Source: Spodoptera frugiperda (Eukaryota; Arthropoda; Insecta; Lepidoptera; Noctuidae). From it: a DNA stretch of 64,000 nt. The position numbers were made by a program, and so were the translations under genes. Location: the NCBI RefSeq assembly GCF_023101765.2, contig NC_064229.1, positions 8,532,473 to 8,596,472 of the forward strand. The letters are read 5' to 3'. Position 1 is the first letter of the stretch. Every line of letters begins with the position of its first letter. Below the pieces are notes generated by a model. The model saw only the letters and a program-made list of their open reading frames with translations, was not told the DNA's origin and ran no database searches. Shown here piece by piece: positions 10,239-21,250 of this stretch.

Positions 10239-11261
10239 AAAAAAGGTGTGTGTAGTTGCGATCATTGGCGAAAATCTCTCGTCATTAGACATAATTGAAC
10301 CCGAGTCAGCTCTGGTTCAGCCCATGGTGCGAGGCGAGACAAACTGAAAAGACCCCACCTCCTTCTTCAAAATAGTCACGTTAGCTAAAAAGGAGGTGCA
10401 ACATCGCAATAGAATAGAATTTAATCTATATATTAATACGTGATGCAAAAACTTTGGACCACTTTTTACGATAATTGCGCGGACGTAGGAGCATAAAATT
10501 TGGTACACTTATAGTTTATGTGTAGGAGAGGTGCATAGCGCTAATATTTTTCAAAAATAATGCTTATAAAGTACATTAAATCAATAAATAAAACATTACA
10601 CACACATGCATAGTATCTGATCGTATTTGACAAAACGTCAAAATCGATAGACATTGCGATGATATTCTCACGTCTCATATGAAAAGAGTTTTATAAAAGA
10701 GTTTGAATTAAATAAAAATTATCCTTCAACGTACGTTAAGTGGTATTGTAAATTAAATCATATATGGTCGAATTTCGGCCACTAGGCGACCACTAGTCCT
10801 TATAATTGTGCAATTAAGTTCAAAATTTATCAAAGCTTTAAGGCAGGTCAAGTTTTTGGAGTAGTACTTACATGAACTCAAAAAACTGATAGCTACCATA
10901 GTAGATACAATCTAAAAAAGAAAATATCCTTAGCTGGCACAAGGCAGCTAAGGCAAAGAGTAAAAAGAACTTTCAACGGAGCTTATGATATTGATTATGT
11001 CAGAAAATAGCTTAGTGCCTGGGTTATAATAATAAGAATGAAGACTTAGATACCTATACTGCCTATACTTATGTATACCAAGTGCCGTCTTATGTGTACA
11101 ACCAACTTTAAGAGCTTGATCCTTGGGTAAAGAGTTATTGGATTTCAGTAACATCGAGATATATCGAGATCTTAACAAAACTTGTACTACAGCTAGATTT
11201 CTGTCGACCCTTTTTATCAATATACCTAAGCATTGAATATTGTATATGACCAGTTTTACAA
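10239..11261. other. AT-rich stretch, no gene seen
   Basis: Short open frames only, without recognisable motifs; no repeat family recognised. Confidence 0.4.
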
Positions 11262-11613
11262 TACAGTCGACTCTTGGTAATTCAAACTTTCGATAATTCG
11301 AACCTCACGGTAATTCGAAGTTATCACGACGTCCCTATAAATTTTCTTTATATTTCGAACTAAATCAATACAATTTCATTCACTTGGTAATTCAAATGAA
11401 AAAATCATTGCTATGTAACAAAATTACTCGATAATTCGAACTTATTGGCCATAGTTAGAGTCAGAACATTGTGCAGAAAATGCAGGGATCAGAATACCTA
11501 TAGGTATTTTGAGGCTAGTTAAAATTTTACAGACAATTTGATAATTCGAACATTCGGTAATTAGAAATATTTTAAGAGTCCCTCTAACTATGAATTAACA
11601 AGAGTAGACTGTA
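11262..11613. mobile_element. Pogo/Tigger-like MITE
   Basis: TA target dinucleotides flank an element whose ends are inverted: CAGTCGACTCTTGGTAATTC on the left and the complement of gaattaacaagagtagactg on the right. The interior has repeated 'ggtaattcgaa' and 'gataattcgaac' motifs. TA duplication plus CAGT... ends point to the Tc1/mariner-pogo superfamily. About 350 bp, no transposase frame. Confidence 0.8.
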
Positions 11614-12436
11614 TTACGTTATTAAACTACAAAATAGTTTTATTCTCCCTTTGCAGTCTAATCTAATTATCTGCGGAAAGTTTCTAGATAACAAAGTATT
11701 CTAATTTAATAAACTTTCCTCGGTCATTGTACAGACCGTGGCACACCAAGATCAGTAAGCTAACGTAAAACATTTATAATACAAAACATTGTTGAAAATC
11801 CAACATTGTTTACCGGATCAAACTCATAAATCGTGTGGCTTGTAATTTAAATTACACGTCGGGCCGAGGACGCGACCCTGAGGAATCCCTACCTAATAAT
11901 CACGCGATGAATCCGAAACGATACTTCATGCAAATTTTTAAACACCCATGACCTTTTATCCAAGCCCTAAACCGCGAAGGCCCAAGTTCAAGGACACGCC
12001 CTTTCCGCGAGGCAGTTTTACGCCCTTTTTTGTTTATCAAACGGTCTACTAGATTAGATTGGAGGGTCTGCTATAAAAAAAGCCGTAAAATCTATTATAG
12101 TGGTATAGATAAAATGGTTTCAACGTTTCAATGTCTGTACTTAAAGTCGCGCTTTGTGAAATTGACAAGATTGTTATGGCCACTTCAAGTGTCCAAGTTC
12201 GCTCGTTTGAATTTTCTGGTTTTTCGCGTGATAAAAGTTTGGATGTGTCGGTGTTGGGGATAGCGTGCGGGGATTTTTGAGGTCCTTATTTATATTCAAA
12301 GTTTAATGAAGTTCTAAAAATATTTTTGTATTGATTACCTTTGCATCTATTGTATGTATAAGTATGTATTAGGATACATTTTAGGGTTAAAAAAGTTGCG
12401 AATATTATATTTATTTATACAAGTTTATAACCTATA
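11614..12436. other. Stretch with a CpG-richer core, no gene seen
   Basis: Between about 11850 and 12015 the sequence is richer in CpG than its surroundings (gtcgggccgaggacgcgacc, ctttccgcgaggcag) and contains ccaagttcaaggacacg, similar to a nuclear-receptor half site. It may be regulatory; no exon signals are convincing. Confidence 0.3.
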
Positions 12437-12552
12437 CCTAGCTTCACTGACGGATAGACGGATAGACTGACAGACAATTATTTAGGTCTTTATTTGTTGA
12501 CATTTCAAAAGTACTAATTTATGGTTTAATAAATTTGACTTTGACTTTGATT
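12437..12552 (+). repeat. Dispersed repeat, family E, with (TGACTT)n-type tail
   Basis: Contains tagactgacagacaattat, 'atttgttgacatttcaaaag' and a 3' tail tttgactttgactttga. Copies are at 23708-23836 and 42357-42472. The simple-repeat tail is typical of lepidopteran non-LTR retroelement 3' ends. Confidence 0.7.
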
Positions 12553-13204
12553 TTATAAACTTATCTAGCAGTATCTAATAAAAGCCTGAATTTATATTAT
12601 TGTCTGTCAATAATTTGACTGCCATTTCACTTAACATATTTAAAAAAATAATCAAAATGTTCCAGTTAATAAACAAGCAAAACCAACACTGCTACATATT
12701 ATTTTCATTTTCTTTTCACCAACAACAAAGTTTTATGAACCCAACTCCTACGTCTAAAACACTATTTATCCTTACAGTATACTGAAAAATATTCACACAT
12801 TAGCTTGTTAGCGAAACCCTAGTGTATATAGAAAATGTTCCATGAAGCGCAAGACCAGCTAAAAGGATTGGCTGGAAAAACGAGAAAAAATCTGCTGCTC
12901 ATCCATTTCGCTATAATCCTTTAGCCATTTACCGTGTAAAGAAAAAAGTGTAGCCTGGTGTTTACTTAGGTTTTTTAGGAAGGCACTGGATTTGAGGATA
13001 GTGTTGGTATGTGTAGGTATTATTTCTGCTTTTATTTATAAACTGGCTTTTAGGTAAAAGGATAGGATGGATATATACGCTTATAAGGCACTCACCTTTG
13101 TGGAAATATTTCAGTTTTCCAGTGTTTGTTCTCTTTCTTCTGTTTCCTGGTTTCTATATTCGTCAGTATTCATCCACAAATGTTGTTCTCAGTAAGAGCC
13201 GATT
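12553..13204. other. AT-rich stretch, no gene seen
   Basis: No repeat or exon recognised; short open frames are hydrophobic or low-complexity by composition only. Confidence 0.4.
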
Positions 13205-13378
13205 ACGAATTTGCCTCTAACTCCTAAACTTTGATTCGTTTTATCTAAGTATTTTTATCTTATATGACAAAATAAAAAAATACTTGTCTAATATTTTTCA
13301 TTACCTAATTGGCGGATCAAATAGATTTTTAATTTTCGTACCCCGTCATCATCCCTATTATTATAATGTAGTGTAACG
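13205..13378 (-). mobile_element. MITE-like repeat, family G, partial
   Basis: Minus-orientation copy of the family at 6268 and 26718. The 3' boundary on this strand reads tttttaattttcgtaccccg tcatcatccc. Confidence 0.7.
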
Positions 13379-13440
13379 AACATGGCCAGTGATGAGTGGT
13401 ATTGAGGGTGAGCAGTCGTCTGATCAACCTGAGTTATCAG

Positions 13441-13558
13441 GGCCTTAGTCTGCTATTACAATTGTGTCGATCACTGAGCAGTGCGTATAGCTCCGTCCCT
13501 CTCGCACTGCTCAGTGATCGACCATTCTGACACAATTGTAATAGCAGACTAAGGTCCC
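13441..13558. mobile_element. Foldback MITE, ~45-bp arms
   Basis: The left arm ccttagtctgctattacaat recurs as the inverse on the right (attgtaatagcagactaagg). The inner halves gatcactgagcagtgcg and cgcactgctcagtgatc also pair, leaving a loop of about 17 bp. 118 bp in total; strong cruciform potential. Confidence 0.85.
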
Positions 13559-14064
13559 AGTGCAGCAGCCAACAGTGTACCCAAAGCGAACTCGGAAACC
13601 GGTCATCAGATTTCAGTGTACTTAATGTTGTTTCATTTACATATTGTAATTTAAGAAGAGAGGTGTGATGTATGTAGGTAATTTAGTATTAATATTTAGA
13701 CTAAGTGGGTAGGAAGTAAATATCTGCTCGTCTAGGATTGTTAACCGCCGCGCCAGTCTGCGTATATAAGTTGTGCTTGTCATACGATTGTATCATTCTG
13801 CTCACAGTATCCACCTATACCTACATATTTCTCAATGTTTTACACCGGGATCTTAAAACGACCAACATTCTAGATTCTTCTGAAGGTGGCAAATAGCTGC
13901 TTCCCGGTACATCTCAGTCGAATCAGTTGATAATCCGAATTAAATCGGATTATAAAATTGATTGGTCGGTCGACAGCACATTAAAGTAGCCTATGGTATC
14001 ATCTTCATCTAACTCTCATCTATCTCAATACAAAATCGTATTAAAGGTAAGCGTCCACAGGCCC

Positions 14065-14532
14065 GCATCGGACGGATCGCACGCATCGGTCGGATCGCAC
14101 GCATCGGTCGGATCGCACGCATCGGTCGGATCGTACGCATCGGTCGGATCGCACGCATCGGTCGGATCGCACGCATCGGTCGGATCGCACGGATCGGTCG
14201 GATCGCACGGATCGGTCGGATCGCACGCATCGGTCGGATCGCACGGATCGGTCGGATCGCACGCATCGGTCGGATCGCACGGATCGGTCGGATCGCACGG
14301 ATCGGTCGGATCGCACGCATCGGTCGGATCGCACGCATCGGTCGGATCGCACGGATCGGTCGGATCGCACGGATCGGTCGGATCGCACGGATCGGTCGGA
14401 TCGCACGCATCGGTCGGATCGCACGGATCGGTCGGATCGCACGCATCGGTCGGATCGCACGGATCGGTCGGATCGCACGCATCGGTCGGATCGTACGCAT
14501 CGGTCGGATCGCACGCATCGGACGGATCGCAT
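14065..14532. repeat. Minisatellite, 26 x 18 bp
   Basis: Exactly 26 units of 18 bp with consensus gcatcggtcggatcgcac. The main variation is one position (gcatcg versus ggatcg), with two units carrying gtac and the first and last units carrying 'gacgg' in place of 'gtcgg'. Each unit is two similar 9-bp halves. With a unit length divisible by three and no stop codon in the unit, long artificial open frames appear in three frames; they encode GSH(A/G)SV-type repeats and equivalents. There is no sign of a real gene around it. Confidence 0.97.
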
Positions 14533-14650
14533 GTAGTGTAACGAACGTGTCGCTCTCAACTAGCACTCATACTAAAGACCTTGTACCTTATAGAAGCATT
14601 TTCTATGCAGACACGACCTTCAGTAATAAAAAAACGATGATGAAAATGTG

Positions 14651-14848
14651 TAAGGCCGCGAACGCACAGGCAGGTGGCTTGTGTCTAGCGCGAACATAGA
14701 TGCACGCCAAGCGACTAGCTAGGCGCTAAGCGCGCAGTGCAGCCGGTCGCGTTCATTTTAGAACGTTCGTTTTACTGGGCTACTCGCTAGGTGACGCGCT
14801 AGACACTAGGCGCTAAGCAAGCCACCTGCCTGTGCGTTCGCGGCCTTA
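14651..14848. mobile_element. Foldback MITE with ~30-bp perfect TIR
   Basis: The left end TAAGGCCGCGAACGCACAGG and next ten bases are matched perfectly by the inverse of the right end (cctgtgcgttcgcggcctta). 198 bp, GC-rich, with internal 'ctagcgcg' and 'gcgctaag' motifs that also pair. No coding capacity. Confidence 0.88.
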
Positions 14849-15044
14849 ATAAGATGATGCGTAATATCGGTTGGCTCGACGTACTCGATAATTACCCTAT
14901 TCGAGTTTTCCTTGACTACAATCCCAAATCGTCCGCCTCGTGAACATGCTGAAAGCGTGTTACCAGCCAGTTCACGAGGTAAGTTTCAGACTCCGTGCTA
15001 AATAACAAAACTTACCACTTATAACAACTTTACACATATATACT

Positions 15045-15243
15045 ATATACTATACTATAATAATATAAAGCTGAAAAGTGTTGTTTATTTGAATCCGCTG
15101 ATCTCCGGAGCTACTGGTCCGATTTGGATAAATCTTTTTGTGTTGGATAGTCCACTTATCGAGGAAGGCTATAGGCAATAAAACATCACGCTATGACCAA
15201 TAGGAGCCGAGAAGAGCGGGTGAAACCGCGCGGAAGTAGCTAG
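15045..15243 (+). mobile_element. Lep1-type Helitron
   Basis: Same blocks as 6544-6755: ataatataaagctgaaaag, 'tcgaggaaggctataggcaa', and the 3' end gtgaaaccgcgcggaag followed by CTAG/T. The 5' end is degraded into a (tatac)n-like tract, so the left boundary is approximate. Confidence 0.85.
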
Positions 15244-16540
15244 TATACAATAAAGAACTTGAGTAGTAGTGTGAAGGTGGAAAATTCAGTAACATTTTCT
15301 CAGACCGATATGACAATCATAAGTACTCAATTTCCTCAGCAGGCGTACCTACCTACTTATAATCAGATCAAAGTACCAGTCCTTTAATCTTTCATCAATC
15401 GCTTTCAAACATACACTTCCTCAATTTTTAAAAATTATCTTGACATTAGAATTTTCCTCTCAGAGGTTTGAGATTAAATGAATTTTGTACAATTAAATCC
15501 CTCTGAATATTCTCAGTGAGGAGGGCAAAGAGGGCCTCTTCAAAGGTTTCCGAGTACGCCCGCTTTTTGATATTATCTCGTATCTACTATGAAATCTCAT
15601 TTCTCTGCAGGTCTGTTTGTATCGTAATTACATCTTACTGTTGGTATATTTTATGTGGGTATGATTAATGTTATGTCACGTCTTTTAAATCTCAGGGAGG
15701 AGGGGGTGGGGGGTACGTAGAGGTGGAAAATAATGTAACTCCCATTTTTCATTGGGTTTGTAAAGAGTCCAATGTATTTATTATGGGGTGTGCCTATTGT
15801 AAAATACGGGTACAATTCCAAATTCCGTAACTATACTAGAAAATCTAATGAAAATTCAAACTCAATCCATGGAATCATTTTTTCAAACGTAGGAAAACCT
15901 AGGATTTTCTTCTGTTTCGTGGAGCTTTTACAAACATACAAGATCACACAAGAGGTGCTCCGTGCACGGATCGTACCCGCTACACGTTGCGTGGCAGCCG
16001 GTTACCCAGTCACTGGATCAATCATGCTATCTATATCGAAACCTCAAACGCAGCAGCTACAGCTTACCTACGACCACTCGATCAACGAGGCAGTTGAATC
16101 CCAATAATCTAAAATAACACCATTTAAACGAGAATTAGGTACGGTACGAGAAAGAGTAAATAAAATAAATAAACACGAACAAATCACTTTCGATTAGGAG
16201 CCGTTAAATTCTGGGGATTACAAATTTACTTCAAATACTTACCAAATGACCTTTATCGAGTTATTTGCACAGTTCGTTAGCTTGTATTTACTTTTGTTAA
16301 ATGTTAATACGACATTCGAGATCGAGTGTGTCCCAATACATTTCTATTAAGATTTTCTTAGAAAATCAGGATTAGGAGCGTTTTAATTTAACTGATGGGG
16401 TGTTATTTAAAGCTAGCTTATCGGTAATTGGGTTCATGTTATTGGAATAAAAGTCAAAGTCAAATTGAAAGCATTTATTTCAAAATTAATCTTTATTTAA
16501 TTAAGGATAATAAGGCGATTTTAGACGTATAAGTAGAAAC
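15244..16540. other. Long stretch, no convincing gene
   Basis: Contains a 111-codon plus-strand open frame (15772-16107) of ordinary AT-rich composition with no motif I recognise and no splice support, plus a G-rich patch near 15690-15715. I see nothing else. Confidence 0.4.
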
Positions 16541-16544
16541 TATG

Positions 16545-16612
16545 AACCTAGGTTTCCTCACGATGTTTTCCTTCACCGTTTGTCAGTGGTGTCTAAATAA
16601 TCTTAGAAAGTA
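16545..16612 (+). repeat. Repeat family D, 3' fragment
   Basis: Contains ggtttcctcacgatgttttc and 'gtcagtggtgtctaaataat', the terminal blocks of the repeat at 585-770. Confidence 0.7.
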
Positions 16613-16719
16613 GATATAACTCGGAAAAACGTCACGTTGGTACTTGCTGTTTTAGGTTTCGAAACCTCATGCATGTTTGACTAAAAATAATAATATTGAC
16701 TTTCTTCCGACCAAAAAGA

Positions 16720-16911
16720 AACTAAAAATCACGGTTTACTCACGTAAATTAATGGAGAAAAGCTCTACTAGTTTCGAGTCACAGAGGGACTCTTCATCAT
16801 GAGCAGCGTGCGCAGACACGGCGACGTCGCGCAGCCTACTGAGATTAAGTAATCTCGAAACTAGTAGAGCTTTTCTCCATTTATTTACATGAGTAAAAAG
16901 TGATTTTTAGT
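16720..16911. mobile_element. MITE with TIR 'AACTAAAAATCACGG'
   Basis: Left end aactaaaaatcacggtttac ... ggagaaaagctctactagtt; the right end is its inverse (aactagtagagcttttctcc ... gtgatttttagt). The centre has cgtgcgcagacacggcgacg. Relatives are at 36742-36884, 45015-45140 and 49126-49250. The flanking phrase gtatgtctcac(g/c)atagtt is shared with the 36.7-kb copy and may belong to the element. Confidence 0.85.
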
Positions 16912-16928
16912 ATGTCTCACGATAGTTA

Positions 16929-17198
16929 TTATAAAAAATATAATATCTCATTTTCACCACCAGCAGTCTCAATCAAAACATTTTGACATAACAGGCAACC
17001 ACTAAACACATAACTTGCAAACCCGAAAATGCAAATACCAGCCGCCATAACAGATTGCGTGTGGTCTAAAATCATAAACCAATATGACCTTGGGGCTCCT
17101 AGTAAAATAAAATCAGTTGTAAACTTTAAAAGTGAGTTGGCGATGTTCCAAGACCACTCCAGTGTACCGATTGCGATCAAGTTCGGCTTTTTAATGGT
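16929..17198 (-). other. Unassigned open frame with two hydrophobic segments
   Basis: A minus-strand frame of about 89 codons from a stop at about 17199 to TAA at 16929. Two hydrophobic stretches are visible (around the FILLGAP and AAGICIFGFASYVFSGCLL segments), as in a fragment of a membrane protein. There is no ATG near the beginning and no clear acceptor, so it may be an exon remnant or chance. I do not recognise the family. Confidence 0.2.
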
Positions 17199-17534
17199 TC
17201 ATTGGCTGTATTATTGGTTTTATATACGATTTCTTCAGGAATTTTTGGATATTATGTGTGAATATATGCTGTATTTGAGCCGTGATGTGACGTCAGAGTT
17301 GAGTGGACAGCAGCGCTTTCGATATTATTGGTCCTCTTACAATTTATATTGTCATAAGCTGTACATTGGGATGATGTTGATGGTGAATAAATGGATATTT
17401 ACATAACAAACAAAATATTTATTATAAGATGTCCTCTGTTTAGTTAAAGCCGTTTAGTGTTAGTGTTTTTGTTAATAAGAAGATATTTGTTCGGAACTAG
17501 TTGGCCGCTCCTTAGGTGACGAACAGGAGTGAGG

Positions 17535-17770
17535 GGGCCCAATGTCTGCAACGCATATGAGATTAGACAATGATGATTGCTGACCAATCTTGACAAATGG
17601 TGAAGGGAAACATCGTGAGACAACCTGGGCTTATATAATGATATACATATAATATTCTGATTATAAGTTTGAAATCGCCAACCCACATTGAGCGTGGTGA
17701 TTAATGCTCAAACCTTTTCCGTGCGAGAAGAGGCCTTTGGTCAGCAGTGGCCACCTATAGGCTGTTGATG
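17535..17770 (-). repeat. Repeat family D
   Basis: Inverse-orientation copy: ggtgaagggaaacatcgtga, 'taagtttgaaatcgccaacc' and 'gtgattaatgctcaaacctt' follow in the order expected from 585-770. Confidence 0.75.
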
Positions 17771-18249
17771 TGTGATGTGACCAATCTTGACATATCGTGA
17801 ATGATAATTGTTAAATTATTGAAACAAGACAAATTAACTTTTAGAAGTTTAATGCGCACAACCTATAGTCATATATTATAATACAAAGTGTTCCCTACGA
17901 CCATAATTTCATTAAAATACAATATTACGTTAAAATAACTAAGAACAATAATTAATTACAATATTAGTTTGTTCACGATCAAAACAAGAGTACAAATACG
18001 GGTGGAACTTCGGCGCTAACCTAGTTGTTTCGTAGTTGTTAACAACCTCTCTAATTAGTATCGAATTCAACGTAAACTAACTAATAACTTTGGAATAATC
18101 GAATTGTTCTCGCTCCCTCTCTCTGTTTTGTAAACAAAATTGATATAAGATTAGACTGAAGAGAGTTTTTTAACGTTGATAAGTCAGATATTTATTTATT
18201 TATAAGAGATTTTTGCAGATTTAATGTACCTAATTATTTTTAAGTGTAG

Positions 18250-18362
18250 AAGAGCCATGCTTCGTCACAAATGGGCCGGCTCAACCGGAGTGATACCACG
18301 GTCTCACAGAAAACCGACGTGAAACAACGCTTGCGTTGTGTAAGTGAGGTTACCAGAGGCTT
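18250..18362 (+). mobile_element. SINE-like element, family S, 5' part only
   Basis: Retains agagccatgcttcg, 'ccggagtgataccacggtct' and 'caacgcttgcgttgtgt', then stops near aggcttaatt. Truncated at the tail side. Confidence 0.75.
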
Positions 18363-18827
18363 AATTAAATTTTGTTAAAGTAATTGTACGCACCGTACTA
18401 TAAATCTGAGCATAAAGAGCGCCTAACAAAAGTATAATAGCTACGTATATGGGTAAAACTGATTGCATTGAAAATTATAGTAGGCACTTTCAATAAATAA
18501 AAATAACTTTATTCTGATATTAAATTCATTTATTAATCATTTTATTACTTATATGACATAAGGGTCAACTAAATATTTTGAAATTATTATAACGAACTTT
18601 TTTAATTTTATTCGTTTTCAGCTCTCATTTTGAGGAACTATCTAAGTGACTGTTAACAATACCTTTCAGCGATATTCATACCATATTTCCTCCTGAAAAC
18701 TGAAAATGGACTTTCATAAAAGGCTTTTATAAAATGGCGGTCATTACGGACGACAGCGCTGAAACGGTTATTCACTTCAGTTTGCATTTTCTGAAGCTTA
18801 ACGTAAATTTACATAGGTACATACGGC

Positions 18828-18994
18828 TTTTTTTTTTGAGGGGGAAAATCATCCAATGACTTCTCCCGCCTTGGGCGAGGCGAGAGGGAGTGTCAGACTC
18901 TTACTGACTAAAAACCACCCCGTTCCTTCTCCTGCTTTTCGAGCCGGAGCCCCGGTAAACCCGCTAGGTAGTCCGCAGCTCCGGAATAGGAGGG
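18828..18994 (-). mobile_element. R1-like LINE tail copy
   Basis: T run, gggaaaatcatccaatgact, 'cgccttgggcgaggcgagag', 'gagccggagccccggtaaac' and 'gtagtccgcagctccgg'. Flanking acatacggc (18819-18827) and acatatggc (18995-19003) form a probable 9-bp target duplication with one mismatch. Open frames across it are artefacts. Confidence 0.85.
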
Positions 18995-19241
18995 ACATAT
19001 GGCTACAACTCGAGCTACAGCGAACCAGTATTTCCTGGTCTCGCTTCATACAATCTTTTTATACATTCAACGACCAATTTATACTGGTTATGTATAGGTT
19101 GATATGTAACTGTGTAGTGTGTACTGATTCCCTATTCTACTTCATTTTAATTAACACTTATGGTATGCGCTATCTCTTTCATTATTTGAATGTGTTTTTT
19201 TTTTGTCAGGGAGGGAATAGAGATAAGATATAAACCATTAC

Positions 19242-19374
19242 AACGTCATGCCTTTTATCCCCGAAGGGATAGGCAGAGGCACACATTACGGTATGTAATG
19301 CTGCTATACAATGTTCACCCAGTTTTCACCATTTGTTTTATAAGACCCATGTAATAGGGGGTGAGCCTATAAAA
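19242..19374 (-). mobile_element. tRNA-type SINE, family C, fragment
   Basis: Shares atgccttttatccccgaagg, 'cacattacggtatgtaatgc' and 'cccatgtaatagggggtgag' with 58742-58952 and 59578-59875. It is joined directly to the Helitron fragment at 19375. Confidence 0.7.
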
Positions 19375-19436
19375 CATTACGTTATGATCACTAGAATGAT
19401 GTCGAGCAGTGCGTGAATTCAGTGGAATAGCTAGCA
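19375..19436 (+). mobile_element. Decayed Lep1 Helitron 3' end
   Basis: ataaaacattacgttatgat ... gaatagctagcac corresponds to the last ~65 bp of the copies at 6544 and 57184, ending in CTAG; the ccgcgcgg hairpin is lost. Confidence 0.6.
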
Positions 19437-19472
19437 CTTAATAAAAATACCAGATATATATCATGTGTCACT

Positions 19473-19645
19473 TTTTTGGGGGAATTATCCAATGACTTCT
19501 CTCGCCTTGAGTGAGACCAGAGGGAGTGTCAGACTCTTACTGACTAAAAACCACACCGTTCCTACTTCTGCTTTTCGAGTCGGAGCCCCGGTAAACCTGC
19601 AGCTCCGGATTAGGCATTAGCCCTACTAGGCCCCATCTGTGATAC
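19473..19645 (-). mobile_element. R1-like LINE tail copy
   Basis: T run, then aattatccaatgacttctct, 'gagggagtgtcagactctta', 'gagtcggagccccggtaaac' and 'attagccctactaggcccca'. Target duplication not evident. Confidence 0.75.
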
Positions 19646-19971
19646 GTAACATACCTTAGGTATTTTATATAGATACCTAGTTAAATTAAGTGAATCTAAA
19701 TAACTAGTTTAGTTACCTACCAGTGTCAATCAGTAAACCTCGTTGTTTAGTAATTGCATTTCGTGGTTAGAACTGTCGGGCTATACCTATTGTAGGTATA
19801 TATAGGTACCTACGTGTATTGGTAGTCAATTTAGTGTGTGTTGTTTAGGGGTAAATTAGATAACATCATAACATAAGATAGCTTTACACGTTTTTGATCC
19901 ATGAAGGAGTATCAATGATGAACATTTTTAATGTCACAACCACTCGTAAATACTTAACTTTCGTATTAAGT

Positions 19972-20275
19972 GTGGGAGAGCCATGCTTCGGCATGAATGG
20001 GCTGGCTCGACCGGAGTGATACCACGGCCTCACAGAAAACTGACGTGGAATCACGCTTGCGTTGTGTTTCGTTGTGTGAGTGAGGTTACCGGAGGGCCTA
20101 TTACTCCCCTACCTAACTCGTCCCAATCTGCCAACAACCCTTAAATTCCTAACCCCCAAAAGGCCGGCAACGTACTTATACCACCTTTGGGGTTACGGGT
20201 CCATGGGCGACGGCGATTGCTTATCATTAAGTCTATCCGCCTGCTAGTATACCGGCTTATACCATAAAAAATTAT
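19972..20275 (+). mobile_element. SINE-like element, family S, near full length
   Basis: Starts tgggagagccatgcttcggc and ends gcttataccataaaaaatta. All family blocks are present in order, including 'gaccggagtgataccacggc' and 'cttatcattaagtctatccg'. One of the best plus-orientation copies for defining the family ends. Confidence 0.85.
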
Positions 20276-20897
20276 AAACTTGTAAGGTCCGATGAACCTG
20301 ACATGTACATTTGTATTAAAAGTCCCTTAAAATAAAAACAAACAATAAATTAACTTAAACCACCTACCTACTTCAATATTCCATAAGCAAGTCCACACAC
20401 ACAGCTTCGCACATGACTCTATTTATTCTAGAATATCCATTAGCACTAGTCCATTTGGATTCCGATGTCGACCGTAGATGTCTGTTTCCGTAGGATTTCT
20501 ACTGAATTTCCACTCAGGTGGTCAGTGGTCAGTATAAATGACTGGGCGAGCTATGAGCGTGGTATGGTGGTATGCGAAGTGCGTTCCGTAAATTGATGGT
20601 AGCATAGATGATAGATTTTATTCAATTGTTTGCTGTGTTTGTTTACGAATAAGATGTATTTATGTTTACAATAGAATTTACATATAACAAGACGAATCTT
20701 TTAACATACGGTACATTTCAGTAAATATAATGCGTTACATACTATAATTAATGTCTGATCTCATTTTTGTACCTAATTTTATTTCTAATTAAGTTAGCTA
20801 AAGAATTGTCTTTTAAAAAACATGTAGACGATTTGATGTAAAACTGTTAGTCTATATTGTTATAAAATTATGAATAAATTAATAATAAAAACAATTA
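20276..20897. other. AT-rich stretch, no gene seen
   Basis: No repeat family or exon recognised. Confidence 0.4.
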
Positions 20898-21005
20898 TTT
20901 AAACGGCAACGCGCCCGTAACTCCTTTGCGGGTGTCCATGGGCGGAGCTGATCGTTTACCATCAGGTGAACAGTCTGCTCGTTTGCCACCTATTCCATAA
21001 AAAAA
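20898..21005 (+). mobile_element. SINE-like element related to family S, 3' part
   Basis: acggcaacgcgcccgtaact, 'gtgtccatgggcggagctga' and the tail ttccataaaaaaa match the last ~100 bp of family S or a sister family. Confidence 0.65.
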
Positions 21006-21237
21006 TCATTTTCAATCAGTAGTTCTGGAGATGCGCGTTTAAACAAACATTAAACAAACAAACTCATCAGCATTATACTTACATACACATATATATAGTA
21101 TTGATATAATCACTTGCATCAGGTGATCTGTATCCTTATTATATATTAAGGGTACTGACCGTGACCAGTCAAGCAAACATCCATCCTGTTTACACAATCT
21201 ATCTATTTAAAAAAACCCCTCAACAGTAAAAGTTAAC

Positions 21238-21250
21238 AAGAAATAGAAGT
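21238..21250. repeat. Target-site duplication, left
   Basis: aagaaatagaagt, repeated perfectly at 21807-21819, bounds the LINE fragment between them. Confidence 0.8.

Noticed and set aside
12030..12263. 77-codon plus-strand frame
   Set aside because: Starts at a non-ATG codon, has no recognised motif and no splice signals.
14065..14532. CRISPR-like array
   Set aside because: Units are contiguous without spacers and the genome is eukaryotic.
13993..14566. Long open frames in three frames (GSHASV-type and other repeats)
   Set aside because: All come from an 18-bp minisatellite unit lacking stops; frames on both strands are equally open and flanks show no gene signals.
18849..19233. Open frames on both strands near 18.9 kb
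   Set aside because: They lie in a short LINE tail copy and its flank.
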